From CAYOLL01 sp964404765 [NCBI: uncultured Gemmatimonadota bacterium] (GTDB taxonomy: Bacteria > 4572-55), in the NCBI GenBank assembly GCA_964404765.1, contig CAYOLL010000089.1:1-23815 (forward strand): a DNA stretch of 23,815 nt. The letters run 5' to 3'. The notes beneath the pieces are model-generated. The model searched no databases. It was given only the letters and a program-made list of their open reading frames with translations, and had not been told where the DNA came from. Numbering within the stretch: position 1 is the stretch's first letter; each line of letters begins with the position of its first letter. The position numbers and the translations under genes were made by a program. This document shows positions 17,165 to 23,755 of this stretch, one piece after another.

Positions 17165-17470
17165 ATGCTTCAAACTATCGAAGGCATTCTGGATCAAAAC
17201 GGCGCTTTGCGGTTGCTTGAACCGATTAAGTTGTCCAAACGCCGCCGGGTTATTATCACGTTTCTTAATGAAGATTTGTCGGACGAAGTCCCTGAGCCGG
17301 TATTGTCGCCCAAGCCTATTTTTGTTGAAAATGAGGTAAGGTCGGAAGCGGATGCCGCATGGTTCTTTCTGTCGCAGCAAGGGTTGGCGCAGGCTTATGG
17401 CGACGATGAGCCCGAATATACAACCAGCATGATTATCAGAGCGAATCCGGATTATGATCAAAGCGTGTGA
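17165..17470 (+). CDS. Putative antitoxin of a PemK-like pair
   Basis: The 101-residue protein starts MLQTIEGILDQNGALRLLEP and continues LSKRRRVIITFLNED, a short beta-strand pattern of DUF104/AbrB-like antitoxins. The rest is an acidic tail (EYTTSMIIRANPDYDQ), the kind of segment that binds a toxin. An open frame extends upstream to 17051, but it crosses the gyrB tail repeat. The ATG at 17165 has GGAGG 10 nt upstream overlapping the repeat's TAG, so that start is preferred. It overlaps the start of the broken PemK-like gene by 17 nt. Confidence 0.75.
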   Translation: MLQTIEGILDQNGALRLLEPIKLSKRRRVIITFLNEDLSDEVPEPVLSPKPIFVENEVRSEADAAWFFLSQQGLAQAYGDDEPEYTTSMIIRANPDYDQSV

Positions 17471-17836
17471 TGTGATTTTGACGGCAATTCCGCACGCTGA
17501 CGGCAGTCTGAAGAATCGTCCGGCAATTATTTTGCGCGAAATGCCGTCCTTTGGTCCTTTGGCGACTATCTTGTCTGCGGCGTCAGCTCACAGCTTAAGC
17601 AGCATGTAGAAGGATTTGACGGAATTATAGCGGCTACCGATTCCGACTTTGCAACAAGCGGTCTGAAAACGGAATCTTTGATTCGGCTTGGCTTTTTAGC
17701 AATTTTGCCGCGTGCCCGGGTGACAGGCGCAATCGGCGAAATTTCACTGCCGCGCCATAAGCGCTTGTTAAAAACATTGGCAGACTATCTGATTGGAAAA
17801 AAGCTGCGAAAGCCGACTAAATCCTTACCATCCTGA
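17454..17836 (+). pseudogene. PemK/MazF-like toxin, frameshifted by an 8-bp duplication
   Basis: The frame starts ATG at 17454 (MIKACDVILTAIPHADGSLKN, then RPAIILREMPSFG), the typical PemK/MazF opening. It shifts at a tandem repeat of TCCTTTGG (17547-17562) and stops at a TAG soon after. In the other frame the homology continues: FGDYLVCGVSSQL, ATDSDFATSGLK, SLIRLGFLAILP. Deleting one 8-bp copy would give one continuous gene of about 124 codons. The restored frame runs into the displaced gyrB tail before its TGA (17834-17836), so the C-terminus may also be altered. PemK/MazF proteins are mRNA interferases. This copy should be inactive unless the frame is restored. Confidence 0.85.
17547..17562 (+). 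repeat. 8-bp tandem duplication that breaks the PemK-like gene
   Basis: TCCTTTGG is present twice without a spacer. Removing one unit restores the PemK reading frame through the conserved FGDYLVCGVSSQ block. Confidence 0.9.
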
Positions 17837-17918
17837 TGGGCGACGAGGCGCTGCCGCGTCGCAAGTTCATCATGGAAAACGCAGCGTTTGTGCGTTTGTG
17901 CAGGATTTGGATATTTAG
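17812..17918 (+). repeat. gyrB tail repeat, copy 4 (longest, with an 8-bp duplication)
   Basis: From 17827 the sequence encodes [20 protein letters not shown] and then FV, matching the gyrB end. Weaker similarity reaches back to about 17812 (ADQ changed to AD-stop). An 8-bp tandem duplication GTTTGTGC (17886-17901) shifts the frame, after which QDLDI and TAG follow. Over 27 codons, 8 differ synonymously and 3 change the residue (V to A, N to D, V to I). This is the longest and most diverged copy. Confidence 0.95.
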
Positions 17919-17936
17919 AACGGGGTGTATACTGCG

Positions 17937-18503
17937 ATGTCAAGCGATCTGGAATATCAAAAAGTTATAAAAACTTACAACTGGAACGATCTTGACGACC
18001 TTTGGGCGGGTATCTTAAGAAGAAACACGCCAAATTGGGACGCAGGCAAGGCTTTGGAATATTTGATTTTACGGGCATTTGAAATAGATGGCGCAGAAGT
18101 CCGATGGCCTTATAGCGTTCGGATTAGAGGAGAGGAAATTGAGCAAATTGATGGCGCTATCTATGTGAGCGGAATGTCGTGTTTAACGGAGTGCAAGGAT
18201 TATAATGAATCGGACGGGAAAAAGAAGAGCATTAACTTTGAGCCGATTGCAAAGATGCGTAATCAATTAATGCGTCGGCCTTCGTCAACAATAGGCAGCA
18301 TTTTCTGTAGCGGCGAGTTTACGGAGCCCGCGCTCATACTGGCTAATTTTATATCGCCGCAAACCATTTTGCTATGGAACGGGCAGGAAGTCACCTACTG
18401 TCTAAAAAGACATATTTTCTGCAAGTCATTGACTACCAAATACCGAAAGTGTGTTGAGTTCGGCGCGCATGATTACGACACGAGCATTGAGGAGGAAACA
18501 TGA
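17937..18503 (+). CDS. Mrr-like PD-(D/E)xK nuclease
   Basis: This 188-residue protein has the residues of a restriction-endonuclease fold: Glu41 in GKALEYLILRAFE, Asp72 in EEIEQIDGAIYV and Glu85-x-Lys87 in SCLTECKDYN. A central helix NFEPIAKMRNQLMRR and strands TIGSIFCSGEF and PQTILLWNGQEV follow, as in Mrr_cat-type nucleases. The ATG at 17937 is used; an in-frame GTG at 17925 is an alternative. The start lies 18 nt after the last gyrB-tail stop. The stop overlaps the next gene (ATGA), and a GGAGG for that gene lies inside the 3' end. It probably works with the TOPRIM partner. Confidence 0.8.
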   Translation: MSSDLEYQKVIKTYNWNDLDDLWAGILRRNTPNWDAGKALEYLILRAFEIDGAEVRWPYSVRIRGEEIEQIDGAIYVSGMSCLTECKDYNESDGKKKSINFEPIAKMRNQLMRRPSSTIGSIFCSGEFTEPALILANFISPQTILLWNGQEVTYCLKRHIFCKSLTTKYRKCVEFGAHDYDTSIEEET

Positions 18504-19021
18504 TTAACCGATATTTTGTCGTCGAGGGTGTAATTGATAAGTTTTTGCTTGAGCGCCTTTTGCCGCAGGATGTTTTGGCCGGGATTAAGTTTTTTGTCGG
18601 AAACGGTTACACCACGGCAATTTCTAAAGCGCGTTCGCTTCTTGTTGCCTCCGATCAGCCAGTTGCAATTTTAGTTGATTCGGACTCAACCGATGTTTCG
18701 CAAATTTCACAAAGGAAAGAGTTTATCGAGCAGTTTTTAAACCAACTTTCATCCTCGGATCATTTTGATATTTTTATAGCCGTACCGGCGTTGGAAATTC
18801 TTTTCTTCAAAGACCGAAAAACGCTGGAAAAGCTTTTGCAAAGTAAAGTTTCGGACAAACAATGGGAATTTGCTCAGCAAAAACCCGGAGAGGCTTTACG
18901 CAATTTGCTTGGTGATCCGCAAAATTTGCAAAGTTTCTTAGAATCTCATATGACCGTGGATGTGGTAAAGAAACTCCGAAATACTGATTTGATTCAGGCA
19001 ATGATCAAAAAGCTTAGTTAA
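18500..19021 (+). CDS. TOPRIM-like protein partnered with the Mrr-like nuclease
   Basis: The 173 residues begin MINRYFVVEGVIDKFLLERL, with a TOPRIM-type catalytic Glu9, and contain AILVDSDSTD with the Asp60-x-Asp62 pair. These are the two metal-binding signatures of TOPRIM domains, as in OLD nucleases and DUF4435 proteins. The remainder (HFDIFIAVPALEILFF, then a helical C-terminal part) looks like an OLD/DUF4435-type extension. It overlaps the nuclease gene by 4 nt and ends 30 nt before the next ORF. No ATPase partner is directly attached, but an AAA/TOPRIM gene lies 500 nt downstream. The family name is uncertain; the TOPRIM motifs are clear. Confidence 0.75.
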   Translation: MINRYFVVEGVIDKFLLERLLPQDVLAGIKFFVGNGYTTAISKARSLLVASDQPVAILVDSDSTDVSQISQRKEFIEQFLNQLSSSDHFDIFIAVPALEILFFKDRKTLEKLLQSKVSDKQWEFAQQKPGEALRNLLGDPQNLQSFLESHMTVDVVKKLRNTDLIQAMIKKLS

Positions 19022-19051
19022 ATACAGGGATTGGACGTTAGGCGGCGCGTG

Positions 19052-19237
19052 ATGACAACTCGTGAAAAAAAGTGCTCATTTTGTGGCGGAAGAACCTTTG
19101 AAGAGGAACGTGTGGCCCGGAAAGAGCAGCTTCGCCGGGACGTTGATGCGATTCGAGCGGAAGCACGGCGGACGGGCGGAACGACAAGCCGGCAAGTTGA
19201 CGCTGCGATCAAGAGGTATCGTGAACATGGGTCGTGA
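19052..19237 (+). CDS. Chimeric zinc-finger ORF (YgiT N-terminus, unrelated C-terminus)
   Basis: This 61-residue frame starts MTTREKKCSFCGGRTFEEER, which matches the YgiT-type protein at 16861 (43 of 51 nt over 17 codons). It then diverges abruptly into RRDVDAIRAEARRTGGTTSR and a basic helix AAIKRYREHG. Only one CxxC pair is left, so the zinc site of a full YgiT domain cannot form within one chain. It may be a recombinant or decayed antitoxin, or a short DNA-binding protein. The frame continues upstream to a TTG at 19031. No clear toxin follows it. Confidence 0.55.
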   Translation: MTTREKKCSFCGGRTFEEERVARKEQLRRDVDAIRAEARRTGGTTSRQVDAAIKRYREHGS

Positions 19238-19254
19238 CCTGAAAGGAAAGAAAA

Positions 19255-19545
19255 ATGGAACAGCTTGCCGACAATTTTCAGGACATTGTCCTTGAGGATC
19301 TTAAAGATCATCCTGAATTATTGACCGATCTGTTTTTTCAGGATCAGGACGTGTCTATAATTCTGGAGAAGCGTGGCCGTAAATTACGTTACGCCTATCT
19401 TCTCGCTTATAGCGCCGAAAGCCGTTGTATTTTGGAAGAAGCCCATACGGAATATCTGACTAAAAAACAATCCGGCTATTCCCGTGAACATGCATTTAAA
19501 GATTTAATTGAAGCCCCGGATCATATCACGACCCATGCTCACTAA
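19255..19545 (+). CDS. Unknown small protein overlapping the AAA/TOPRIM gene
   Basis: The 96-residue product starts MEQLADNFQDIVLEDLKDHP and is rich in charged helix (CILEEAHTEYLTKKQSGYSR, HAFKDL). I do not recognise it. GAAAGGAAAG precedes the ATG. Its 3' end overlaps the preferred start of the next gene by 11 nt (19535-19545), so the two are probably one translation unit. A partner or regulator of the ATPase is the simplest reading, without direct evidence. Confidence 0.65.
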   Translation: MEQLADNFQDIVLEDLKDHPELLTDLFFQDQDVSIILEKRGRKLRYAYLLAYSAESRCILEEAHTEYLTKKQSGYSREHAFKDLIEAPDHITTHAH

Positions 19546-21235
19546 AATCCGCATCAAAAACTTCCGGCAGATTCAAGACGAAACGATTGAGCTATCAAAT
19601 GCGGTCGTGATCGTCGGGCCGAATAACGGCGGCAAGACATCCGCTTTGCAAGCCATCTCGTTGTTGGGCGTGGCGATTCGCAAATGGGCGGACGAGCGCG
19701 TTGGTAAGAAAAGCAAGGCCGTCAAACGAACGGGTGTGGCGATTGGTTTGGATGAGCTGCTGAACATTCCGGTGACCGAGATCAACCAAATTTGGCGTAA
19801 TACGACTGTCCGCGAGGGTTATAAAAACCCGGCCGGAAAAGCGGCGGCCAAAAATGTCAAAATTGAACTTCACGCGCACGGCATCACCAACAATACCGTT
19901 TGGCGGATTGGCTTTGCGTTTGACTTTGGCCGCGATACGCTGATGTATTGCCGATTGGCAACTGACTCGGACACAAACGCGCCGTATGATTTTCCTGAAG
20001 CGCTATTGGATGAGCGGATCGGCTATTTGCCGGCCATGTCCGGTCTGGCCATTGTGGAAGACAAGCTGGAGCCGGGCTCGATCCATCGCTTGATCGGTCA
20101 GGGCAAGACTGCGGATGTGTTGCGAAATATTTGTTACGGTATTTTTGAAAACGATCCGCAGGGCGTTTGGCATGATTTTAAGAAGCTTATGCAAAATCTC
20201 TTTAAAATCGAACTGAATGAGCCGCGTTTTAATCCGGTGAACGGCACGGTGACCCTGGATTACAACGAGGGCGCAAAAAAGAAGATGGATTTGACCTCGT
20301 TGGGCAGCGGGGCCAGGCAGGCGCTGTTATTGTTTGCTTATGTCCTGTCAGCCCGAAACACGGTGTTTCTTTTGGACGAACCGGACGCGCATCTGGAAGT
20401 TATCCGGCAGGAAAATATCTACGACCGCTTGAGCGATTTTGCCAAGCGAAACGACTGCCAGATCATCGTCGCTTCACACGCCGAAAGCGTTTTGAAACGC
20501 GCGTTTACAAAAGATAGGGTCATTTCGTCGGTCTTGGGTCGGTTTCGCCCGGTGAACGATCAGCGTCATCTGCAAAAGACCTTGACGAAGATCGGTTATG
20601 AGCAGATTTTGATGGCCGAGCAGACTCGGAAAATTCTTTACCTGGAGGGTTCGACCGACCTTATTTTTTTGAAAGCCTTTGCCGCAAAATACAACCGGCC
20701 CGCCTTGCTTGAGCTGCTCGACGATCACATCGTATTCAAGCCGGTCGCCAATAGTTTATCGGAGGCCACGGATCATTTCAAGACATTAAAAGAATTCATT
20801 CCGGATATAAAAGGTCTTGCCCTTTTCGATAATCTGCGTAAAAATGTAGCGGATGCCCAGATTCCGGATTTAAAAATCCACATGTGGCGCCGCAACGAGA
20901 TTGAAAATTATGTGCCGCTGCCTTACGCTTTGGTTGAATTTTTTACCGCGACGCTCGGAGCATCGCTTATCCCGGAATTGAACCGACAGGTAGAGGCCGA
21001 AACGCGACCGGCGGCGCGGCGCGATTTGAACCACCCGTTTTGGCAAACGGCAAAAATATCCGACGACTACTTGGACATTATTTGCCAAAATTTTTTAGAT
21101 GCCGTCGGCCTGCCGCGCGGGGTCATGGATAAGTCCAAATATTATCGCCTTATTGAATTTGCTCGTGTTGAGGATATTGATACTGAAGTAAAAACCGTGT
21201 TGGATATGATTGAAAAAACCTATGATTTAACCTAA
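19535..21235 (+). CDS. OLD-like AAA ATPase with C-terminal TOPRIM domain
   Basis: From the ATG at 19535 the protein has 566 residues. It opens MLTKIRIKNFRQIQDETIEL, with Walker A GPNNGGKTS (28-36), the ABC-type signature LGSGARQ (256-262), Walker B VFLLDEPDAH (277-286) and the H-loop ASHAES (about 313-317): an AAA_15/AAA_21 SMC-like ATPase. The C-terminal part resembles a TOPRIM nuclease: KILYLEGSTD with Glu371, LALFDNLR with Asp432, and RRNEIENYV, seen in OLD and DUF4435 proteins. The usual DxD reads DNL, so its metal site may be altered. Such proteins occur in anti-phage systems (OLD, Gabija, PARIS). Neither a UvrD-like helicase nor a separate TOPRIM gene follows. A frame to 19508 is open, but the ATG with the conserved N-terminus is preferred. 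Confidence 0.85.
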   Translation: MLTKIRIKNFRQIQDETIELSNAVVIVGPNNGGKTSALQAISLLGVAIRKWADERVGKKSKAVKRTGVAIGLDELLNIPVTEINQIWRNTTVREGYKNPAGKAAAKNVKIELHAHGITNNTVWRIGFAFDFGRDTLMYCRLATDSDTNAPYDFPEALLDERIGYLPAMSGLAIVEDKLEPGSIHRLIGQGKTADVLRNICYGIFENDPQGVWHDFKKLMQNLFKIELNEPRFNPVNGTVTLDYNEGAKKKMDLTSLGSGARQALLLFAYVLSARNTVFLLDEPDAHLEVIRQENIYDRLSDFAKRNDCQIIVASHAESVLKRAFTKDRVISSVLGRFRPVNDQRHLQKTLTKIGYEQILMAEQTRKILYLEGSTDLIFLKAFAAKYNRPALLELLDDHIVFKPVANSLSEATDHFKTLKEFIPDIKGLALFDNLRKNVADAQIPDLKIHMWRRNEIENYVPLPYALVEFFTATLGASLIPELNRQVEAETRPAARRDLNHPFWQTAKISDDYLDIICQNFLDAVGLPRGVMDKSKYYRLIEFARVEDIDTEVKTVLDMIEKTYDLT

Positions 21236-21254
21236 CCTGAAAAATTAAAGATAC

Positions 21255-21393
21255 GCCACAAAGGCCCGAAAACACTAAGTTACATGAAGTTTTCTGAAAA
21301 AACAGGTTTTTGACGATGCCACGAATCCAAATCGTCATAACGTGTTTTAATTAAATATCTTAGTGATTCTTTGTGTTTTAGCGCCTTTGTGGC
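21255..21393 (+). repeat. Inverted-repeat intergenic element
   Basis: An 11-bp perfect inverted repeat GCCACAAAGGC (21255-21265) / GCCTTTGTGGC (21383-21393) bounds this spacer. Inside each arm AAAACAC and CTAAG also recur in opposite orientation. A smaller hairpin GACGAT/ATCGTC lies in the middle (21312-21336). No ORF of note lies inside. The motif resembles CCACAAAG-type intergenic repeats seen in many environmental genomes, possibly a non-autonomous mobile unit. Confidence 0.6.
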
Positions 21394-21430
21394 TGATGAA
21401 TAATTCAGGCTAACAACCCAAAGCCAAAAA

Positions 21431-22516
21431 ATGAACCCCTCTCCCCCACTCCAAATTAATCCGGAACAGTTTCTGGCGAATCTGTTCTCCATGTTCTTGC
21501 AGAGCTTTCCTGATAGCTTGCAGGCCGACCAGTTTTATTTGACCTACTTTTCCCGGCCCGCCGGCGCCAATCAGTTTGATCTGGTGGCGCAGCAGGTGGA
21601 TCAATTGGCCCAGGCCATGCCCGGACAGGCGGCGACCGCCTTGCTGAAAGGCCACATTGCCCTGCGCCAAAACCGCTTAGACGATGCCATCAAGCTGTAC
21701 GAAGCCGCGGTGGTCGGCCAGCAGAATATGTTGACCGGGCACGGCGCGGAAAGCCTGTTCTCTTTGGGCGCTGCCCACTTCATGAAGGGCAATTATCAGG
21801 CCGCCATTGACGCCTTTGGCCAATATCGGCAGATGCAGCCCGATGGTCAGAATGTGCATAAATTTTTTAGCTATTATTTGGGCGAGTTAAAGCGGGCGGC
21901 CGCCCCGCAACCCATGCCGCAGATGCAGCCGCCGGCCTATGCCTACAATGTCGGACCCGGTTACGCCATGCCGCAGCCGCAGTATGTTCAGCCGCAATAC
22001 CCAATGGCCGCGCCCATGCCGGCGATTACGCAGCCGGGTTCGGTTGTTATTCCGCGGTTAAGTGGTGCGCCGGCTGCCGCTGTGCCGACAGCGCAGGTTC
22101 CGCAAGCCCCGCCGGGTCAGGCCAAAGCGCCTTGTCCGCCTGCGCCGGCCGCCGGAACGCCCTGCGCCAAGCAGCAAGCCGCCAACCAGGCCCAGCCGAC
22201 CGCCGCCGCTGCCAAGCCACCGGCCCCGGCCCAATCGGGACAGCCGGCCAAGCCGACGGAGAATAAATCCGACGACGGTTGCTTCATCGCCACCGCGGCG
22301 TACGGTTCGCCGGAAATGGCCGCAGTCATTTCTTTGCGCCAATTTCGCGATGATTACTTGCAAAAAAATGAATTTGGTCGTAAATTTGTTCGCGCTTATT
22401 ATTATTGGTCGCCGCCGATGGCCCGAAAAGTGGCGCAGCACGCTTGGCTGCGGCGGGTCATTCGGGGCGGCTTAAACCTGGTTGTCAAAATTTTACCCCA
22501 AAGGAGGGCGATGTGA
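21431..22516 (+). CDS. TPR protein with Pro/Ala-rich linker and CFI-box C-terminus
   Basis: The 361 residues have three parts. Residues about 1-160 carry TPR-like repeats (ALLKGHIALRQNRLDDAIKLY; SLGAAHFMKGNYQAAIDAFG). Residues about 160-275 form a Pro/Ala/Gln-rich linker. A C-terminal domain (about 283-361) opens GCFIATAAYGSPEMAAV and ends YYYWSPPMARKVAQHAWLRR and VVKILPQRRAM, which is the CFI-box C-terminal domain found at the ends of many bacterial proteins. Its function is unknown; the hydrophobic end suggests membrane anchoring. No strong ribosome site was seen. The TGA overlaps the GTG of the next gene, so they are probably translated together. The GC content is high. Confidence 0.85.
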   Translation: MNPSPPLQINPEQFLANLFSMFLQSFPDSLQADQFYLTYFSRPAGANQFDLVAQQVDQLAQAMPGQAATALLKGHIALRQNRLDDAIKLYEAAVVGQQNMLTGHGAESLFSLGAAHFMKGNYQAAIDAFGQYRQMQPDGQNVHKFFSYYLGELKRAAAPQPMPQMQPPAYAYNVGPGYAMPQPQYVQPQYPMAAPMPAITQPGSVVIPRLSGAPAAAVPTAQVPQAPPGQAKAPCPPAPAAGTPCAKQQAANQAQPTAAAAKPPAPAQSGQPAKPTENKSDDGCFIATAAYGSPEMAAVISLRQFRDDYLQKNEFGRKFVRAYYYWSPPMARKVAQHAWLRRVIRGGLNLVVKILPQRRAM

Positions 22517-23130
22517 AACGTTTTTCTCAACTCATGGTCTTGTTCGGTTTGTTGGTCAGCGCCAATTTTGTGTTGGCCGAAGAGACCGTCAAAGAGTCCG
22601 CAACCGGCAAGATGTTTGCCAAACAAATCACCTTTAGCCATAATGGCACGGATTTTACCCTGTCGATTACCGGGGCTACGGTGCGCAAAAAAGCCATTTT
22701 CAAAGTCTACGGCATTGCTCACTACATGCAGGACCCGGCCAAAGGCAGCGCGGCCGATTGTTTAAAAGCCGTCCTGGCCGACGACAAAGCCAAGCAAATC
22801 ACGATGGATTTTGCCCGCGGCGTGGAAGCCAAGAAAATTCAAGACGCCTATCGCGACGGCTTTAAGAAAAACGCTACGCCGGAGGAAATGAAGGAAATCC
22901 AGTCGATGGTTGATCAGTTTATCACCAGCTTTGACGGCGCGGATGTCAAGGAAAACGAGCAATATGTCTTGCGCTGGCTGCCCGGCGGCATTGTCATCGC
23001 CATCGTCAAGGGCGTGGAAAAGCCGGCCATCACCAACGCCAAGTTTGCCCGCATTTTGTGGAGCATCTGGCTGGGCGACAAGTCCATTGTCGATCAAAAC
23101 AAGCTGGTGGAGTTGGTCGCTGCCAAGTAA
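22513..23130 (+). CDS. Secreted chalcone-isomerase-like protein
   Basis: The 205-residue protein starts at GTG 22513, with AAGGAGG 5 nt upstream, overlapping the previous stop. The N-terminus KRFSQLMVLFGLLVSANFVLAEE is a signal peptide with likely cleavage after VLA. The mature part contains FKVYGIAHYMQD, AKQITMDFARGVEAKKI, FDGADVKENEQYVLRWLPGGIVI and LWSIWLGDKS, matching the chalcone-isomerase-like (Chalcone_3) family of periplasmic proteins whose bacterial role is unclear. An upstream open frame to 22405 ignores the signal peptide and is rejected. The last 57 bp recur at 23699, beyond a DUF29 gene. Confidence 0.88.
   Translation: MKRFSQLMVLFGLLVSANFVLAEETVKESATGKMFAKQITFSHNGTDFTLSITGATVRKKAIFKVYGIAHYMQDPAKGSAADCLKAVLADDKAKQITMDFARGVEAKKIQDAYRDGFKKNATPEEMKEIQSMVDQFITSFDGADVKENEQYVLRWLPGGIVIAIVKGVEKPAITNAKFARILWSIWLGDKSIVDQNKLVELVAAK
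23074..23130 (+). repeat. Chalcone-isomerase-like gene tail, copy 1 (functional end)
   Basis: These 57 nt run from GGC (Gly) to the TAA and encode GDKSIVDQNKLVELVAAK. They recur at 23699-23755. This is the reference copy for that scar. Confidence 0.9.
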
Positions 23131-23155
23131 CGATTTGTCCGGTGTTAATAAAAAG

Positions 23156-23185
23156 GCCGGTCTTCATCAACGAAGTCCGGCTTTT
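23156..23185 (+). terminator. Rho-independent terminator after the chalcone-isomerase-like gene
   Basis: The stem GCCGG-T-CTTC pairs with GAAG-T-CCGGC (23156-23165 with 23172-23181) around a 6-nt loop, and TTTT follows. An A5 run lies upstream, so it may work in both directions. It lies 25 nt after the stop codon and before the DUF29 gene. Confidence 0.85.
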
Positions 23186-23227
23186 CCGTTTATTTTCGCC
23201 ACTGCTTTTTACAAAGGAGCTATAAAC

Positions 23228-23665
23228 ATGGAAGAACTGCTTGAACTTAAGGCGCATATTCGTAACAAAAATTATGAAGCCGCGCTGGGATTAGTGGAGG
23301 AGCTGGAAGAAATGAGCCGCGAAGACAAGATCAATAAAATTGACAGCTTCCTCATTATCTTATTGCTTCACTTGATCAAGCAGGATGTGGAAAACCGTTC
23401 GACGCGCTCATGGGATCGCTCCATCGATCATGCCGCTCGCAATATCAATAAAACGAATAAACGCCGCAACGCCTGTGGCTTTTATCTAAACGAGGCCGAA
23501 CTGCAAGCCGCAATTGCCGACGCCTATCCCGTCGCTTTAAAAGACGCGGCGGTGGAAGCCTGCGAAGGCCAATTTTCGGATCGGCAATTGGCCGAAAAGG
23601 TTCAGGCCGCGAGCATCCGGGAAAGGGCGTTAAAACTTATTTTTGAAAACGGCTTGCTAGCGTGA
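23228..23665 (+). CDS. DUF29-family protein
   Basis: The 145-residue protein starts MEELLELKAHIRNKNYEAAL and contains FLIILLLHLIKQDVENRSTR, SWDRSIDHAARNINKT and a final ALKLIFENGLLA, matching DUF29. The conserved LxxLLxHLxKW-type helix followed by RSxSW is the family hallmark. DUF29 proteins are common in accessory and cyanobacterial regions; their function is unknown. AAGGAG lies about 9 nt before the ATG at 23228; an upstream open frame to 22910 crosses the previous gene in another frame and is rejected. The gene is bracketed by two copies of the neighbouring gene's 3' end. Confidence 0.8.
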   Translation: MEELLELKAHIRNKNYEAALGLVEELEEMSREDKINKIDSFLIILLLHLIKQDVENRSTRSWDRSIDHAARNINKTNKRRNACGFYLNEAELQAAIADAYPVALKDAAVEACEGQFSDRQLAEKVQAASIRERALKLIFENGLLA

Positions 23666-23698
23666 ATTATTCATCATGGCAATATTGTCAACCCACCG

Positions 23699-23755
23699 GG
23701 CGATAAGTCCATTGTCGATCAACATAAGCTGGTGGAATTGGTCGCCACCAAGTAA
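23699..23755 (+). repeat. Chalcone-isomerase-like gene tail, copy 2 (displaced)
   Basis: These 57 nt match 23074-23130 at 51 positions. They encode GDKSIVDQHKLVELVATK with a TAA. Three codon changes are synonymous and two are not (N to H, A to T). Neither the earlier part of the gene nor a start codon is attached. It lies 33 nt after the DUF29 stop. Confidence 0.95.

Noticed and set aside
19025-19041. A possible fifth gyrB tail (CAGGGATTGGACGTTAGG-like sequence) between the TOPRIM gene and the chimeric zinc-finger ORF.
   Set aside because: Only about 13 of 18 positions agree with the known tails and the frame is broken. The location is suggestive, but the match is too short to call.
22062-22475. 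A 137-codon Pro/Arg-rich frame inside the CFI-box gene.
   Set aside because: It is a frame-shifted reading of the Pro/Ala-rich linker without a start signal.
22405-22512. An N-terminal extension of the chalcone-isomerase-like gene.
   Set aside because: It overlaps the CFI-box gene in another frame and would bury the signal peptide; GTG at 22513 follows AAGGAGG.
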